Shown here: positions 44,010 through 51,828 of the stretch, in pieces
Layout: every line of letters begins with the position of its first letter
Numbering within the stretch: the first letter of the stretch is position 1
Source: CAWEPK01 sp049521495
GTDB taxonomy: Bacteria > Desulfobacterota > Syntrophorhabdia > Syntrophorhabdales > WCHB1-27
Assembly (NCBI GenBank): GCA_049521495.1
Contig: JBEKOT010000001.1
Location: 4,124-68,123 of the forward strand
Direction of reading: 5' to 3'
Length of the DNA: 64,000 nucleotides
Program-made: the position numbers and the translations under genes
The notes under the pieces: model-generated
The model's database searches: none
What the model saw: only the letters and a program-made list of their open reading frames with translations
What the model was told of the DNA's origin: nothing

Positions 44010-44320
44010 CTATAGCGATACATTTTTTGCCCGGCCCCGGCGGCGCGAAAGTAGTCGAGAAATCTTTTCCGCTTTCCGTATTCAAAAGAGACGTCGACAT
44101 CTACGAGCCCTGACTTTATTAGATGGGCGTTCACGAAGGTCCTGTTCTTGAGGTAAAGGTAGCAAAGCCGGGGGTCAGCGGAAGCCGCAATGCCGTCGGA
44201 AGCGAGAAAAACCCTCTGGCCCATAGTCAGTTTCTCGAGATACGCGACCGCCTCCCTGTCGGTCAGACCGTTCCCTTTAACGCCGATGAGTTTGACTACA
44301 GACCCGTCGCTCAGAATCAA
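44006..44320 (-). CDS. SNase-like 3' part of a frameshifted methyltransferase gene
   Basis: 104 codons from the first ATG, but the same frame is open to about 44415 and reads DPRKKDFGSRVARERPSRRE before it, continuous in sense with the methyltransferase upstream. The product resembles a staphylococcal-nuclease-like (OB) fold: DGSVVKLIGVKGNGLTDREA, LASDGIAASADPRLCYLYL and FVNAHLIKSGLVDVD. The catalytic Arg/Glu residues of true SNases are missing, so this is probably a binding domain. Best read as the C-terminal domain of one protein, separated by a one-base shift at a G4AC4 run. Confidence 0.65.
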   Translation of the reverse strand: MILSDGSVVKLIGVKGNGLTDREAVAYLEKLTMGQRVFLASDGIAASADPRLCYLYLKNRTFVNAHLIKSGLVDVDVSFEYGKRKRFLDYFRAAGAGQKMYRYS

Positions 44321-44334
44321 CTCTGAGGGACTAA

Positions 44335-45312
44335 CTACCTTTTTGACCGTGTGCAGCTCGCGCCTGGAAGGCCTCTCGCGAGCAACCCTCGAGCCGAAGT
44401 CCTTCTTCCTGGGGTCCCCACTCGACGGACCACTGCGACGGGGTCCTTGAACAGGTAGGGCAGCCTCCGGACTAGCTCACGGGTTTGCGGTACGGCTGCC
44501 TGCTCGATGACCGTGAAGGCCCCCGCCCGGACCAGTCCGTTGATGCCGAGCTTTTCCTCCATGACCGGCAAGGCGCTACGGTTGATCTCATAGCCGATAG
44601 AATTCCTGTCGTTCCTCTCTGCCGCGAGGATCGTCGTGCCGCTTCCGAGAAAAGGATCGAGCACGGTCTCTCCTGCGAAGCTGAACATCCTGATCAGTCT
44701 GCGGGCCAGCTCCTCGGGAAAGACCGCCAGGTGCTTGATCTGTCTTTCTCCCTGCAGGCGCCAGTGGCCGGAAAAGTAGAGATTCCACTCATCCCGCGAG
44801 AGCCTCGACCGGAGCTTGGCCTCATGCGATACGGCAGGCGGCTCCCCCGCCTTCCTGAAGAGAAGGATCGTCTCGTAGTCGAGCTTCACGATCCCGTTTC
44901 TAGGGTAGGGGTAGGAACCCATGATGGTGGCCCCGCCCGAGGTGTTGCAGGTCGTCACTTTTTGCCATATCACCGATCCCATGTAATCGAAGCCTACGGT
45001 CTCGCAAAACCTTGTTATCTCGGTCCTGATAGGTATGATTTTGTACCGGCCGTAAAAGACGGACCGGGCGAACTGGTCGCCTATTACTATGCACAACCTG
45101 CACCCCTTGTGCAGCACGCGGTGCACCTCCATCCACACGCAGTTGAGGTTGTTGATGTAGTCTTCGTAGGAGTCGTCGAAGCCGATCTGCCCCGATACTC
45201 CGTAATCCTTTAGCTGCCAGTACGGGGGAGAAGTGACGATTAGATGGACCGACTCCGAAGGGACCTCGCCCATCTCCCTGGAGTCGCCGAGAACTATATT
45301 ATGAACGGCCAC
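44335..45312 (-). CDS. site-specific DNA methyltransferase (beta class), frameshifted near its 3' end
   Basis: About 325 residues. Motif IV TSPPYWQLKDYG comes before motif I DPFLGSGTTILAAERN, the order of beta-class N4-cytosine/N6-adenine enzymes; S-P-P-Y-W favours N4-cytosine. GTG 45312 with GGGAGG upstream opens directly on VHNIVLGDSREMGE, so the longer frame is not used. After 44419 the reading frame degenerates into a low-quality Arg/Gly tail, while the -1/+2 frame continues sensibly into an SNase-like domain. No restriction endonuclease lies nearby, so it may be an orphan regulator of DNA methylation. Confidence 0.82.
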   Translation of the reverse strand: MAVHNIVLGDSREMGEVPSESVHLIVTSPPYWQLKDYGVSGQIGFDDSYEDYINNLNCVWMEVHRVLHKGCRLCIVIGDQFARSVFYGRYKIIPIRTEITRFCETVGFDYMGSVIWQKVTTCNTSGGATIMGSYPYPRNGIVKLDYETILLFRKAGEPPAVSHEAKLRSRLSRDEWNLYFSGHWRLQGERQIKHLAVFPEELARRLIRMFSFAGETVLDPFLGSGTTILAAERNDRNSIGYEINRSALPVMEEKLGINGLVRAGAFTVIEQAAVPQTRELVRRLPYLFKDPVAVVRRVGTPGRRTSARGLLARGLPGASCTRSKR

Positions 45313-45426
45313 GGGACCTCCCTGCCCGCATGGCGCAGGCAGCCTGACTTGCTTTTTCCCGCTATTATATGAAAAATAGCGAAGAAAGTAAAAACAAAGA
45401 GAGCCGCTGCGGACCCGGTTCACCTT

Positions 45427-45456
45427 TTGACAAGGTGTCCGCCCATGTGTTAGAAA
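45427..45456 (+). promoter_or_regulatory. promoter predicting a leaderless ttuB mRNA
   Basis: TTGACA (45427-45432), 18 bases, TAGAAA (45451-45456), six bases, ATG 45463. There is no Shine-Dalgarno sequence before the ATG. Confidence 0.58.
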
Positions 45457-45462
45457 TGTTCC

Positions 45463-45651
45463 ATGACTGTCGAATGGGAAGGGAAGACCCACGAGTTAGA
45501 CAGGCGGCTTACCGTAGCCAGGCTCCTCGAGATCTTCTCACTCAGTAAAGAGGCTCACCTCGTCACGTCGAACGGGACGCTGGTCACCGAGGACCACATG
45601 CTCCAACGGAGCGATCGCGTGACGATCGTACGGGTGATATCGGGCGGATGA
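45463..45651 (+). CDS. ttuB: ubiquitin-like sulfur carrier (ThiS/TtuB family)
   Basis: 62-residue beta-grasp protein ending in the Gly-Gly (VISGG) that is thiocarboxylated. VARLLEIFSLS and VTEDHMLQRSDRVTIV match the ThiS fold. It overlaps the next gene by four bases, and that gene is a TtuA-type tRNA thiolase, so it most likely donates sulfur for tRNA 2-thiolation rather than thiamin synthesis. The E1-like activating enzyme TtuC/ThiF is not in the window. Predicted to be translated from a leaderless message. Confidence 0.8.
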   Translation: MTVEWEGKTHELDRRLTVARLLEIFSLSKEAHLVTSNGTLVTEDHMLQRSDRVTIVRVISGG

Positions 45652-46583
45652 AGTGCAGGGTATGCGGAGCCCAGGCCAATATTCGTTTACCCCAATATAA
45701 CACTGCCCTTTGCGCCGGCGATTTCATCGCCTTTTTCGAAAGACGGGTTTCAGACACTATTGAAAAGTATGGGCTCGCAGACAAGCGCGACAGGATGCTT
45801 GTGGCTGTATCGGGGGGAAAGGACAGCCTCTCCCTCTGGTACCTGCTCAACAGGCTCGGTTTTCCCGCGGACGGCGTCTACATCGATCTTGCCATCGGGG
45901 ACTACTCGCGCGTCTCTTTCGAGAAGGCCGGGCAGATGGCGGATAGACTTCAAAAACGGCTTTATTCCTTCCCCTTTGCGGAAGCCTTCGACAAGGGGAT
46001 AGACGAGCTCGCGAGGATTATGAAAAGACCGCCCTGCTCGCTTTGCGGCTCAATCAAGAGATACGTAATGAACCGTGCCTGCGCAGAGTACGGGTATTCC
46101 GTACTTGCCACAGGCCATAACCTGGACGACGAGGCATCCGCCCTTCTGGGAAACATTCTCCACTGGAAGGAGGAGTACCTGTGGAAAAAGGACGTGGTCC
46201 TTAAGGCCGAGGGAGACTTCCTGGCCAAAAAAGTGAAGCCGTTCTTTCTGTGCTCGGAGAAGGAAACGGCAGCTTACGCTCTGGTCAGCGGGATCGACTA
46301 CGTGTACCAGGAATGTCCTTATTCGAAGGGCGCCAAGACACTCCTGTACAAGAGCCTCCTGAACCGGGTCGAGGACGCATCGCCCGCTACGAAGATCGCT
46401 TTTCTCAAAGGCTATCTAAAGCGGAGCAGGGAGGAGAGCGCAAAGCGGGGGGAGAAAAAAACCTCGTGCGCGACCTGCGGCTACCCCTCCTACAGCACCC
46501 GGTGCGGTTTCTGCCGGCTGATGGAGCGGTTTGCTGTCCGGCCCGCGGTTCGCCTCCATCTTTACGAGCCGTCTTTGCCATGA
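45648..46583 (+). CDS. ttuA: TtuA-type tRNA 2-thiolation protein
   Basis: 311-residue PP-loop adenylase/thiolase. N-terminal zinc site C-x2-C...C, the PP-loop VAVSGGKDSLSLWYLL, three cysteines for a catalytic [4Fe-4S] cluster (PPCSLCGS and YQECPYS), and a C-terminal zinc ribbon CATCGYPSYSTRCGFC. TtuA makes 2-thiouridine at position 54 of tRNA in thermophiles using TtuB as sulfur donor; relatives (TtcA, Ncs6) act at other positions. The stop overlaps the next start as ATGA. Confidence 0.88.
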   Translation: MKCRVCGAQANIRLPQYNTALCAGDFIAFFERRVSDTIEKYGLADKRDRMLVAVSGGKDSLSLWYLLNRLGFPADGVYIDLAIGDYSRVSFEKAGQMADRLQKRLYSFPFAEAFDKGIDELARIMKRPPCSLCGSIKRYVMNRACAEYGYSVLATGHNLDDEASALLGNILHWKEEYLWKKDVVLKAEGDFLAKKVKPFFLCSEKETAAYALVSGIDYVYQECPYSKGAKTLLYKSLLNRVEDASPATKIAFLKGYLKRSREESAKRGEKKTSCATCGYPSYSTRCGFCRLMERFAVRPAVRLHLYEPSLP

Positions 46584-47950
46584 GCCTCGATAGTTTTGTA
46601 GAACTCATCTTCAACGTGTACGAGGCCCATACGGTAGCCTTGTTCACCAAGGAAGGGGACCACCTCTCGTGTCTCTCCGCCGTCACCTTTGCAAAAAGCT
46701 TCGACAAAGAGCGACTTCTGCCCCTCGATGAAACGCTGGCAGGATGGGCTGTAAAGCACAGGGAGCCGCTCATCATCGGGAACTTCGACAAGGACGAGGA
46801 GACCCTCGGCTATTATCGCAAGAGAGAAGAGATCAAATCGTTCATGGCCTACCCGCTGGAGGCGCCCGGCGTCGTTGTTGTAGACAGCAAGGGGAAATGG
46901 GTCTTCACGGAGAAGGATAAAAAGATCCTGGCCCATTTCGCGGCTGTACTGACAAAAGAGGTCGAAGGTGAGAAACGTCTCAGCCAGATGGAAGAAGAGC
47001 GCGAAGAAGTGGCGCTTTTGAGGAGGCAGCTCAATTTCTTGCGGCAACCGAGACCGGATGACGCCCTGATCAAGGACGTCGTGAGAGAGGCCCTTTCCGT
47101 TTCCGCCGGCGATCTGGCGCTGGTGTGCGTCGAGAGGAGAGACAGTCTTGCCATCATCTGTGCCGTCGGGACCGGGGCGAGCGAGCTTCTCGGGGCCGAG
47201 TGCCCGTTGAAGACGACGATCGCCTCCACCGTTCTCGAAAGCGGGAGGGAGTTTCTGCTCCCCTATGATAGCGGGTATCTCAGGGAAAAACCGCTTCTCT
47301 TCCCGAATGACGGCATTAAGGCGCGTCAGTACTTCGGTTTTCCCCTTACGATGCACGAGAAGCCTTTCGGATTCGTCGGATTTGCTTCCCTGTCAGGCCG
47401 GCGGCTGCGAGAGGGTGCCATCACAGCCCTTGGCGACGCTGCCGTGCTCATGTCGCTGTTCTTGAGCCGTTCGCGGCTGGCCGGGGAAATGGAGACCCAG
47501 GCAAACAGCGATCCGGCGACGGGTCTCCCGAGATTCGCCCTTTTTTTTAACGTTCTGGAACGGTTGGCGAAGGAAAAGCGGCGTTTTTCATTGGTCTCCA
47601 TAGATTTTCCGGGTTTTCGCGCTTGCAACAGGACCTTCGGGACGGGTTACGGTGATGAGCTCTTGAAGAGGATGTGCCAGGGCATCGGGTGTTGCGTCGG
47701 AAAGAGCGCGGTGATAACGAGAAGCGGCGGCGCCCATTTCTATGCTGCTGCGGCAGGCTCGGACGGACCGGAAGAAGGACAGAACATCCTCAACGTCCTC
47801 AGATTTACGATCCTGAACGCTCTCTCGGACATGGCAGAGGGCGTTAAGAAGGACATCGAAGTGGGGACCGCCTATTTCCCGAGGGACAGCGCAGATTTAT
47901 GGGAGCTATTAGATATTGCTGAGGAGAGAGCCAGAAAGAAAGGCACATGA
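46580..47950 (+). CDS. GAF-domain protein with degenerate GGDEF domain
   Basis: 456 residues. Two GAF-like modules (about 1-135 and 170-290: LLPLDETLAGWAVKHREPLII, FPLTMHEKPFGFVGFASL) joined by a coiled coil (VEGEKRLSQMEEEREEVALLRRQL), then a GGDEF-like domain (DPATGLPRFALFFNVLERL). The signature G-G-D/E-E-F is SGGAHFYA here, so diguanylate cyclase activity is unlikely; it may bind a nucleotide or just signal. Start at ATG 46580, overlapping the ttuA stop; the upstream open frame lies inside ttuA. Coupling to a tRNA thiolase is unexplained. Confidence 0.78.
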   Translation: MSLDSFVELIFNVYEAHTVALFTKEGDHLSCLSAVTFAKSFDKERLLPLDETLAGWAVKHREPLIIGNFDKDEETLGYYRKREEIKSFMAYPLEAPGVVVVDSKGKWVFTEKDKKILAHFAAVLTKEVEGEKRLSQMEEEREEVALLRRQLNFLRQPRPDDALIKDVVREALSVSAGDLALVCVERRDSLAIICAVGTGASELLGAECPLKTTIASTVLESGREFLLPYDSGYLREKPLLFPNDGIKARQYFGFPLTMHEKPFGFVGFASLSGRRLREGAITALGDAAVLMSLFLSRSRLAGEMETQANSDPATGLPRFALFFNVLERLAKEKRRFSLVSIDFPGFRACNRTFGTGYGDELLKRMCQGIGCCVGKSAVITRSGGAHFYAAAAGSDGPEEGQNILNVLRFTILNALSDMAEGVKKDIEVGTAYFPRDSADLWELLDIAEERARKKGT

Positions 47951-47973
47951 CCGTGAGTTGCGAAGGGAGGACG

Positions 47974-47987
47974 ACCCGCAAGCGGGT
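47974..47987. repeat. perfect hairpin ACCCGC-AA-GCGGGT
   Basis: A 6+6 inverted repeat 23 bases after the GAF/GGDEF gene stop, followed by further G+C-rich sequence (CCGGCGGC, GGCGCCGG). It resembles the hairpin at 1831. It may mark the end of the ttuB operon before mreB. Confidence 0.35.
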
Positions 47988-48115
47988 ACCCCGGCGGCTT
48001 TGCCGACGGAGGGGCGCCGGGCACGCCCGTCAAAAAAGACTTGGGTCGCCCGGCAATTGCCGTTGCGGATGTAAAGGCCAGGGGTAGAAGATACATTCTG
48101 AAAGGGGGTTTCCGG

Positions 48116-49153
48116 ATGAATTTGTTTAGAAGACTCGGTGCATTTTTTTCGGGATTGACGACTCACTTCGCCATGGACCTCGGCACTGCGAACACTCTCA
48201 TCTACATGAAGGGCTCGGGTATAGTGCTGGATGAGCCATCCGTTGTCGCGATCGAGCGGAATACCGGGAAGATCATTGCCGTCGGCAGGGAAGCCAAGGA
48301 GTTTATCGGAAAGACGCCCCAGCAGATGGCGGCCATACGTCCCATGAAGGACGGGGTCATCGCCGATTTCGACGTGACGAAGGCGATGATCAAGTACTTC
48401 CTTACGGTCGTGAGGGAGACAAACCGCGTGTCAAGACCGAAAATGGTCGTTTGCGTGCCTTCGGGCATTACCCAGGTGGAAAAGAAGGCGGTCTTCGACG
48501 CCTGCCTGCAAGTCGGCATCCGCAACGTCCATCTGATCGAGGAGCCCATGGCAGCGGCGATAGGGGCGGATCTGCCCATAGAATTGCCCAGGGGCAACAT
48601 GGTCATCGACATAGGGGGCGGGACGACGGAGGTGGCGATCATAAGCCTATCGGCTAACGCGTACAGCGAGTCCCTCAGGGTGGCCGGTGACGAGCTCGAT
48701 GACGCGATAGTCCGCTACTTGCAAAAAAAATACCAGGTGGCAATAGGGCTCAACGCGGCTGAAAGGATCAAGATGCAAATAGGCTCGGCCCACGCGTCGG
48801 TCGACGCCGGCTCCGTCTCGATCATAGGGAAGGACATGTTGAACGGCATACCGAAAAACCTGACCATCAGTAGCGCCGATGTAAGAGAGGCCATAGAGGA
48901 GCCGGTGGCTGCGATCGTAGACGCCGTGAGCAGGGCCCTCGAGAAACTGCCGCCCGAACTGATCTCCGATTTGCAGGAGTCAGGCGTAACCCTTACCGGT
49001 GGGGGGGCGCTTCTCAAGGGGCTCGACAGGAGGATCGCGGAGAAGACCAGTCTGAAAGTCAACGTGACGGAGAACCCGCTTACCTGCGTGGTTATGGGGA
49101 GCGGAAAGGCCCTCGAGCAAATGGACCGGTACGGCAGGGTCTTTATCAGCTAA
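48116..49153 (+). CDS. mreB: rod-shape actin homologue MreB
   Basis: 345-residue MreB/Mbl. Phosphate-binding segments MDLGTANTLIYMKG and VIDIGGGTTEVAII, plus VCVPSGITQVEKKAV and LTGGGALLKGLD, are intact. The short N-terminal amphipathic segment (NLFRRLGAFFSG) fits membrane attachment. It polymerises under the inner membrane and directs wall synthesis, so the cell is probably rod shaped. AAAGGGGG precedes the ATG. mreC/mreD do not follow: a convergent pckG lies 15 bases downstream. Confidence 0.95.
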   Translation: MNLFRRLGAFFSGLTTHFAMDLGTANTLIYMKGSGIVLDEPSVVAIERNTGKIIAVGREAKEFIGKTPQQMAAIRPMKDGVIADFDVTKAMIKYFLTVVRETNRVSRPKMVVCVPSGITQVEKKAVFDACLQVGIRNVHLIEEPMAAAIGADLPIELPRGNMVIDIGGGTTEVAIISLSANAYSESLRVAGDELDDAIVRYLQKKYQVAIGLNAAERIKMQIGSAHASVDAGSVSIIGKDMLNGIPKNLTISSADVREAIEEPVAAIVDAVSRALEKLPPELISDLQESGVTLTGGGALLKGLDRRIAEKTSLKVNVTENPLTCVVMGSGKALEQMDRYGRVFIS

Positions 49154-49168
49154 GACTGTCCCTACCTG

Positions 49169-50938
49169 CTACGGAAGGCTTGCCTTAAGCTCCGCAAGCC
49201 GCCTTCTGAGCGCCGCCGGCAACCTTTCGCCGAACTGGTCATAGAAGGCCTCGATCTCGGCGACCTCCTGCCCCCACTCGGTACTGTCGACCTCGAAGAG
49301 CTTTTCCATCGTTTCTTGACTAATATCGAGTCCCTTAAGGTCGAGGTCGCTAAGGTTCGGCATGAGACCCACAGGGGTTTTCCTCGCGGGAGCCCTGCCC
49401 TTTATCCTGTCGACCATCCACTTGATGACCCGCGAGTTATCCCTGAAGCCGGGCCACATGAAGTTTCCCCGGCTGTCTTTCTTGAACCAGTTGACGAAGA
49501 ACATCTTCGGAGGTTCCGCCAGGCTCGCGCCTATCCTCAGGTAGTGGGCAAAATAGTCTGCCATATTGTAGCCGCAGAAAGGAAGCATCGCCATGGGGTC
49601 CCTTCTTACGACCCCCGCCTTGCCTGCGGCGGCGGCCGTCGTCTCCGATCCGTTGGCGGAGGCCCTGAACACACCGTGCTCCCAGTCAAAAGCCTCGGCC
49701 ACGAGGGGTATGGTGGTCGAGCGCCTGCCGCCGAATATGATGCCCGATATGGGTACGCCTTTAGGATTATCGACCTCGGGCGAGAGGGTGGGGCAATTAT
49801 AGATAGAAACGGTGAAGCGTGAATTGGGATGGGCTGCGGGAAGGCCGGCTGTCTTGTCGTATGGCTTGCCCTGCCAGTCGAGGAGCCGATCGGGTGCATC
49901 CTCCGTCAGGCCCTCCCACCACGGTGTATTCGTATCCGTTTCGAGGGCCGTGTTCGTGAAGAGGGTTGGGTAGAATCTGTCCTCCTTGAGGGTCTTCATC
50001 ATGTTCGGGTTCGTCTTGTCGGAGGTGCCGGGCGCCACGCCAAAGAAACCGGCCTCCGGGTTTATGGCGTAAAGCTTTCCGTCAGGCCCCTTGTTTATCC
50101 AGGCGATGTCGTCGCCGAGTGTCCATACGTTGTATCCGTCGAAAACGGGATCGAGCATGGCGAGGTTCGTCTTACCGCAAGCCGACGGAAAGGCGCCGAG
50201 GAGGTAAGTGATGTCTCCATCCGGATCCTGGACGCCCATGATAATCATGTGCTCCGCGAGCCAGCCCTGGTTGAAGCCTAAGTAAGAGGCAATTCTGAGA
50301 GAGATGCACTTCTTTCCTAGGAGCGCATTTCCCCCGTAACCGGAACCGATGCTCATGATCAGGTCGTCCTGAGGAAAATGCATAATGAAGCGCTTCTGGG
50401 GATCGAGCTCGCCGAGCGAATGAAGGCCCTTCACAAACCTGCCCTTGGATTCGATGATATCGAGCACATTTCTACCGACTCTCGTCATGATATGCATGCT
50501 GACGGCCACGTAGACCGAGTCGGTGATCTGCACGCACGCCCTCGCATAGGGGGATTCAGGGTGGCCCATCATGTAAGGTATCACATAGAGAGTCCTGCCC
50601 CGCATGCACCCGTCGAAGAGGGGGTGAACCATGTTGCGCGCGTCCGCCGGTTCCATCCAGTTGTTGTTAGGCCCTGCATCCTCTTTCTTCGGCAGGCAAA
50701 CGTATGTGAGATGTTCCGTTCTGGCAACGTCAGTGGGGTGGCTTCTGTGCAGGTAAGAGCCCGGGAAGACGGATCCGTCGAGGGGCTGGAAGGTCGGGTG
50801 GCCCGCTATCTTCTCTTCCCTCACGCCAATATCGATGAGTCTCCTCATCTCTTCTTCCGTCCCTTCCATCCAGTAAACCCTGTCGGGCTTCGTCAGTTTT
50901 GCTTGTTCCTCCACCCATTTTTCGACGACGCCGTGCAT
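49169..50938 (-). CDS. pckG: phosphoenolpyruvate carboxykinase (GTP)
   Basis: 589-residue GTP-dependent PEPCK. Conserved blocks: PLFDGCMRGRTLYVIPYMMG, the P-loop GAFPSACGKTNLAML with its active-site cysteine, TLGDDIAWI, and VNWFKKDSRGNFMWPGFRDNSRVIKWM which binds the guanine. It interconverts oxaloacetate and PEP, giving gluconeogenesis from C4 acids or anaplerosis. GGAGG is placed ideally before ATG 50938. Next upstream on the same strand is a GntR regulator, 75 bases away, whose operon it may share. A small CGCGA-TTT-TCGCG hairpin lies just before the ribosome site. Confidence 0.96.
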   Translation of the reverse strand: MHGVVEKWVEEQAKLTKPDRVYWMEGTEEEMRRLIDIGVREEKIAGHPTFQPLDGSVFPGSYLHRSHPTDVARTEHLTYVCLPKKEDAGPNNNWMEPADARNMVHPLFDGCMRGRTLYVIPYMMGHPESPYARACVQITDSVYVAVSMHIMTRVGRNVLDIIESKGRFVKGLHSLGELDPQKRFIMHFPQDDLIMSIGSGYGGNALLGKKCISLRIASYLGFNQGWLAEHMIIMGVQDPDGDITYLLGAFPSACGKTNLAMLDPVFDGYNVWTLGDDIAWINKGPDGKLYAINPEAGFFGVAPGTSDKTNPNMMKTLKEDRFYPTLFTNTALETDTNTPWWEGLTEDAPDRLLDWQGKPYDKTAGLPAAHPNSRFTVSIYNCPTLSPEVDNPKGVPISGIIFGGRRSTTIPLVAEAFDWEHGVFRASANGSETTAAAAGKAGVVRRDPMAMLPFCGYNMADYFAHYLRIGASLAEPPKMFFVNWFKKDSRGNFMWPGFRDNSRVIKWMVDRIKGRAPARKTPVGLMPNLSDLDLKGLDISQETMEKLFEVDSTEWGQEVAEIEAFYDQFGERLPAALRRRLAELKASLP

Positions 50939-51013
50939 GCGGCCTCCTTTGCGCGATTTTCGCGATGTCTATCTTTCAGGGATCCCCCGAAATAACAAGG
51001 GTCCCCGCAGCTC

Positions 51014-51709
51014 CTATATCCTGGGCTCCTGGCCTTGTCTTATCTTTCTCTTGATGAGGTTCTTGCCTCTCGTCATATGCTTCATCACGAGCTTTTCGAC
51101 CTGCCTTGCATTTTTCGCCTTTACCGACGCAAGCATATCCTTGTGGTCCTGGACGGCAGCCGGTGCCTTTCTGCCGTAGCGCAGCAGTATTACCCGGTAC
51201 CGGTACATGTAATCTCTCAGGTCGTTGAGCAAGGCGTATAACCGGTTGTTCTTAGCGGCCTCGTAGAGCTTGTCGTGAAATTCACCGTCAAGCCTGATGA
51301 ATTCGTCGACGTCCGTGCTCTTCAGGCACGCTTCCTGGGCCGTGATGATATCTTCGAGGGCTTTCAGCTCGTCGCTCTCGATCCTTTGCGTTGCCAGGTA
51401 GCCGGCGTACCCTTCCAGGACAGCCCTCAAGCCGAATACCTCTTCGACTTCCTCCTCGGTAACTCCTTTTACAGCGAACCCTCCCCTGGGGAGTCTCTGT
51501 ATAAGCCCTTCCTTTTCAAGCTTCTGTATCGCTTCCCGGACCGGGGTCCGGCTCGTCTTCATATCTTCAGCCAGCCTTTCCTCGATGAGCCTTTTTCCCG
51601 GCTCGAATTCTCCGCCGATAATGGCATTCTTAATCCCGCCGTAAACCTGCTCTCTCAAAAGCTTTTTCTTTTTTCTCTTGCGGTCTTCCCCGCTACCCCG
51701 AATCTTCAT
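51014..51709 (-). CDS. GntR-family regulator (FadR/FCD subfamily)
   Basis: 231 residues: an N-terminal winged helix with FEPGKRLIEERLAEDM and SRTPVREAIQKLEKEGLIQ, and an all-helical FCD effector domain with LRAVLEGYAGYLA, DGEFHDKLYEAAKN and YRYRVILLRYG. FCD proteins bind small organic acids, often with a metal. Upstream of pckG on the same strand, so control of C3/C4 metabolism is likely. ATG 51709 follows GGAGGATA; a GTG one codon earlier is also possible. A TTGTATGCAG sequence upstream of its promoter resembles FCD-type half-sites. Confidence 0.88.
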   Translation of the reverse strand: MKIRGSGEDRKRKKKKLLREQVYGGIKNAIIGGEFEPGKRLIEERLAEDMKTSRTPVREAIQKLEKEGLIQRLPRGGFAVKGVTEEEVEEVFGLRAVLEGYAGYLATQRIESDELKALEDIITAQEACLKSTDVDEFIRLDGEFHDKLYEAAKNNRLYALLNDLRDYMYRYRVILLRYGRKAPAAVQDHKDMLASVKAKNARQVEKLVMKHMTRGKNLIKRKIRQGQEPRI

Positions 51710-51743
51710 CACTATCCTCCTTCGTATCTTCCGGATAACCCTC

Positions 51744-51772
51744 TATATCAAAGGCCTCATAGTTTAGCACAA
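51744..51772 (-). promoter_or_regulatory. promoter of the gntR-pckG unit
   Basis: On the minus strand TTGTGC (51772-51767), 17 bases, GATATA (51749-51744), giving a leader of about 28 bases with GGAGG. Fair match only. Confidence 0.42.
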
Positions 51773-51828
51773 AAGATCACATCATTGTATGCAGTTTTTT
51801 ACGTAATAATATACACTCCCGATGGGCG

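Noticed and set aside
46250..46579. Upstream extension of the GAF/GGDEF protein.
   Set aside because: Lies entirely within ttuA in another phase; ATG 46580 overlaps the ttuA stop in the usual ATGA manner.
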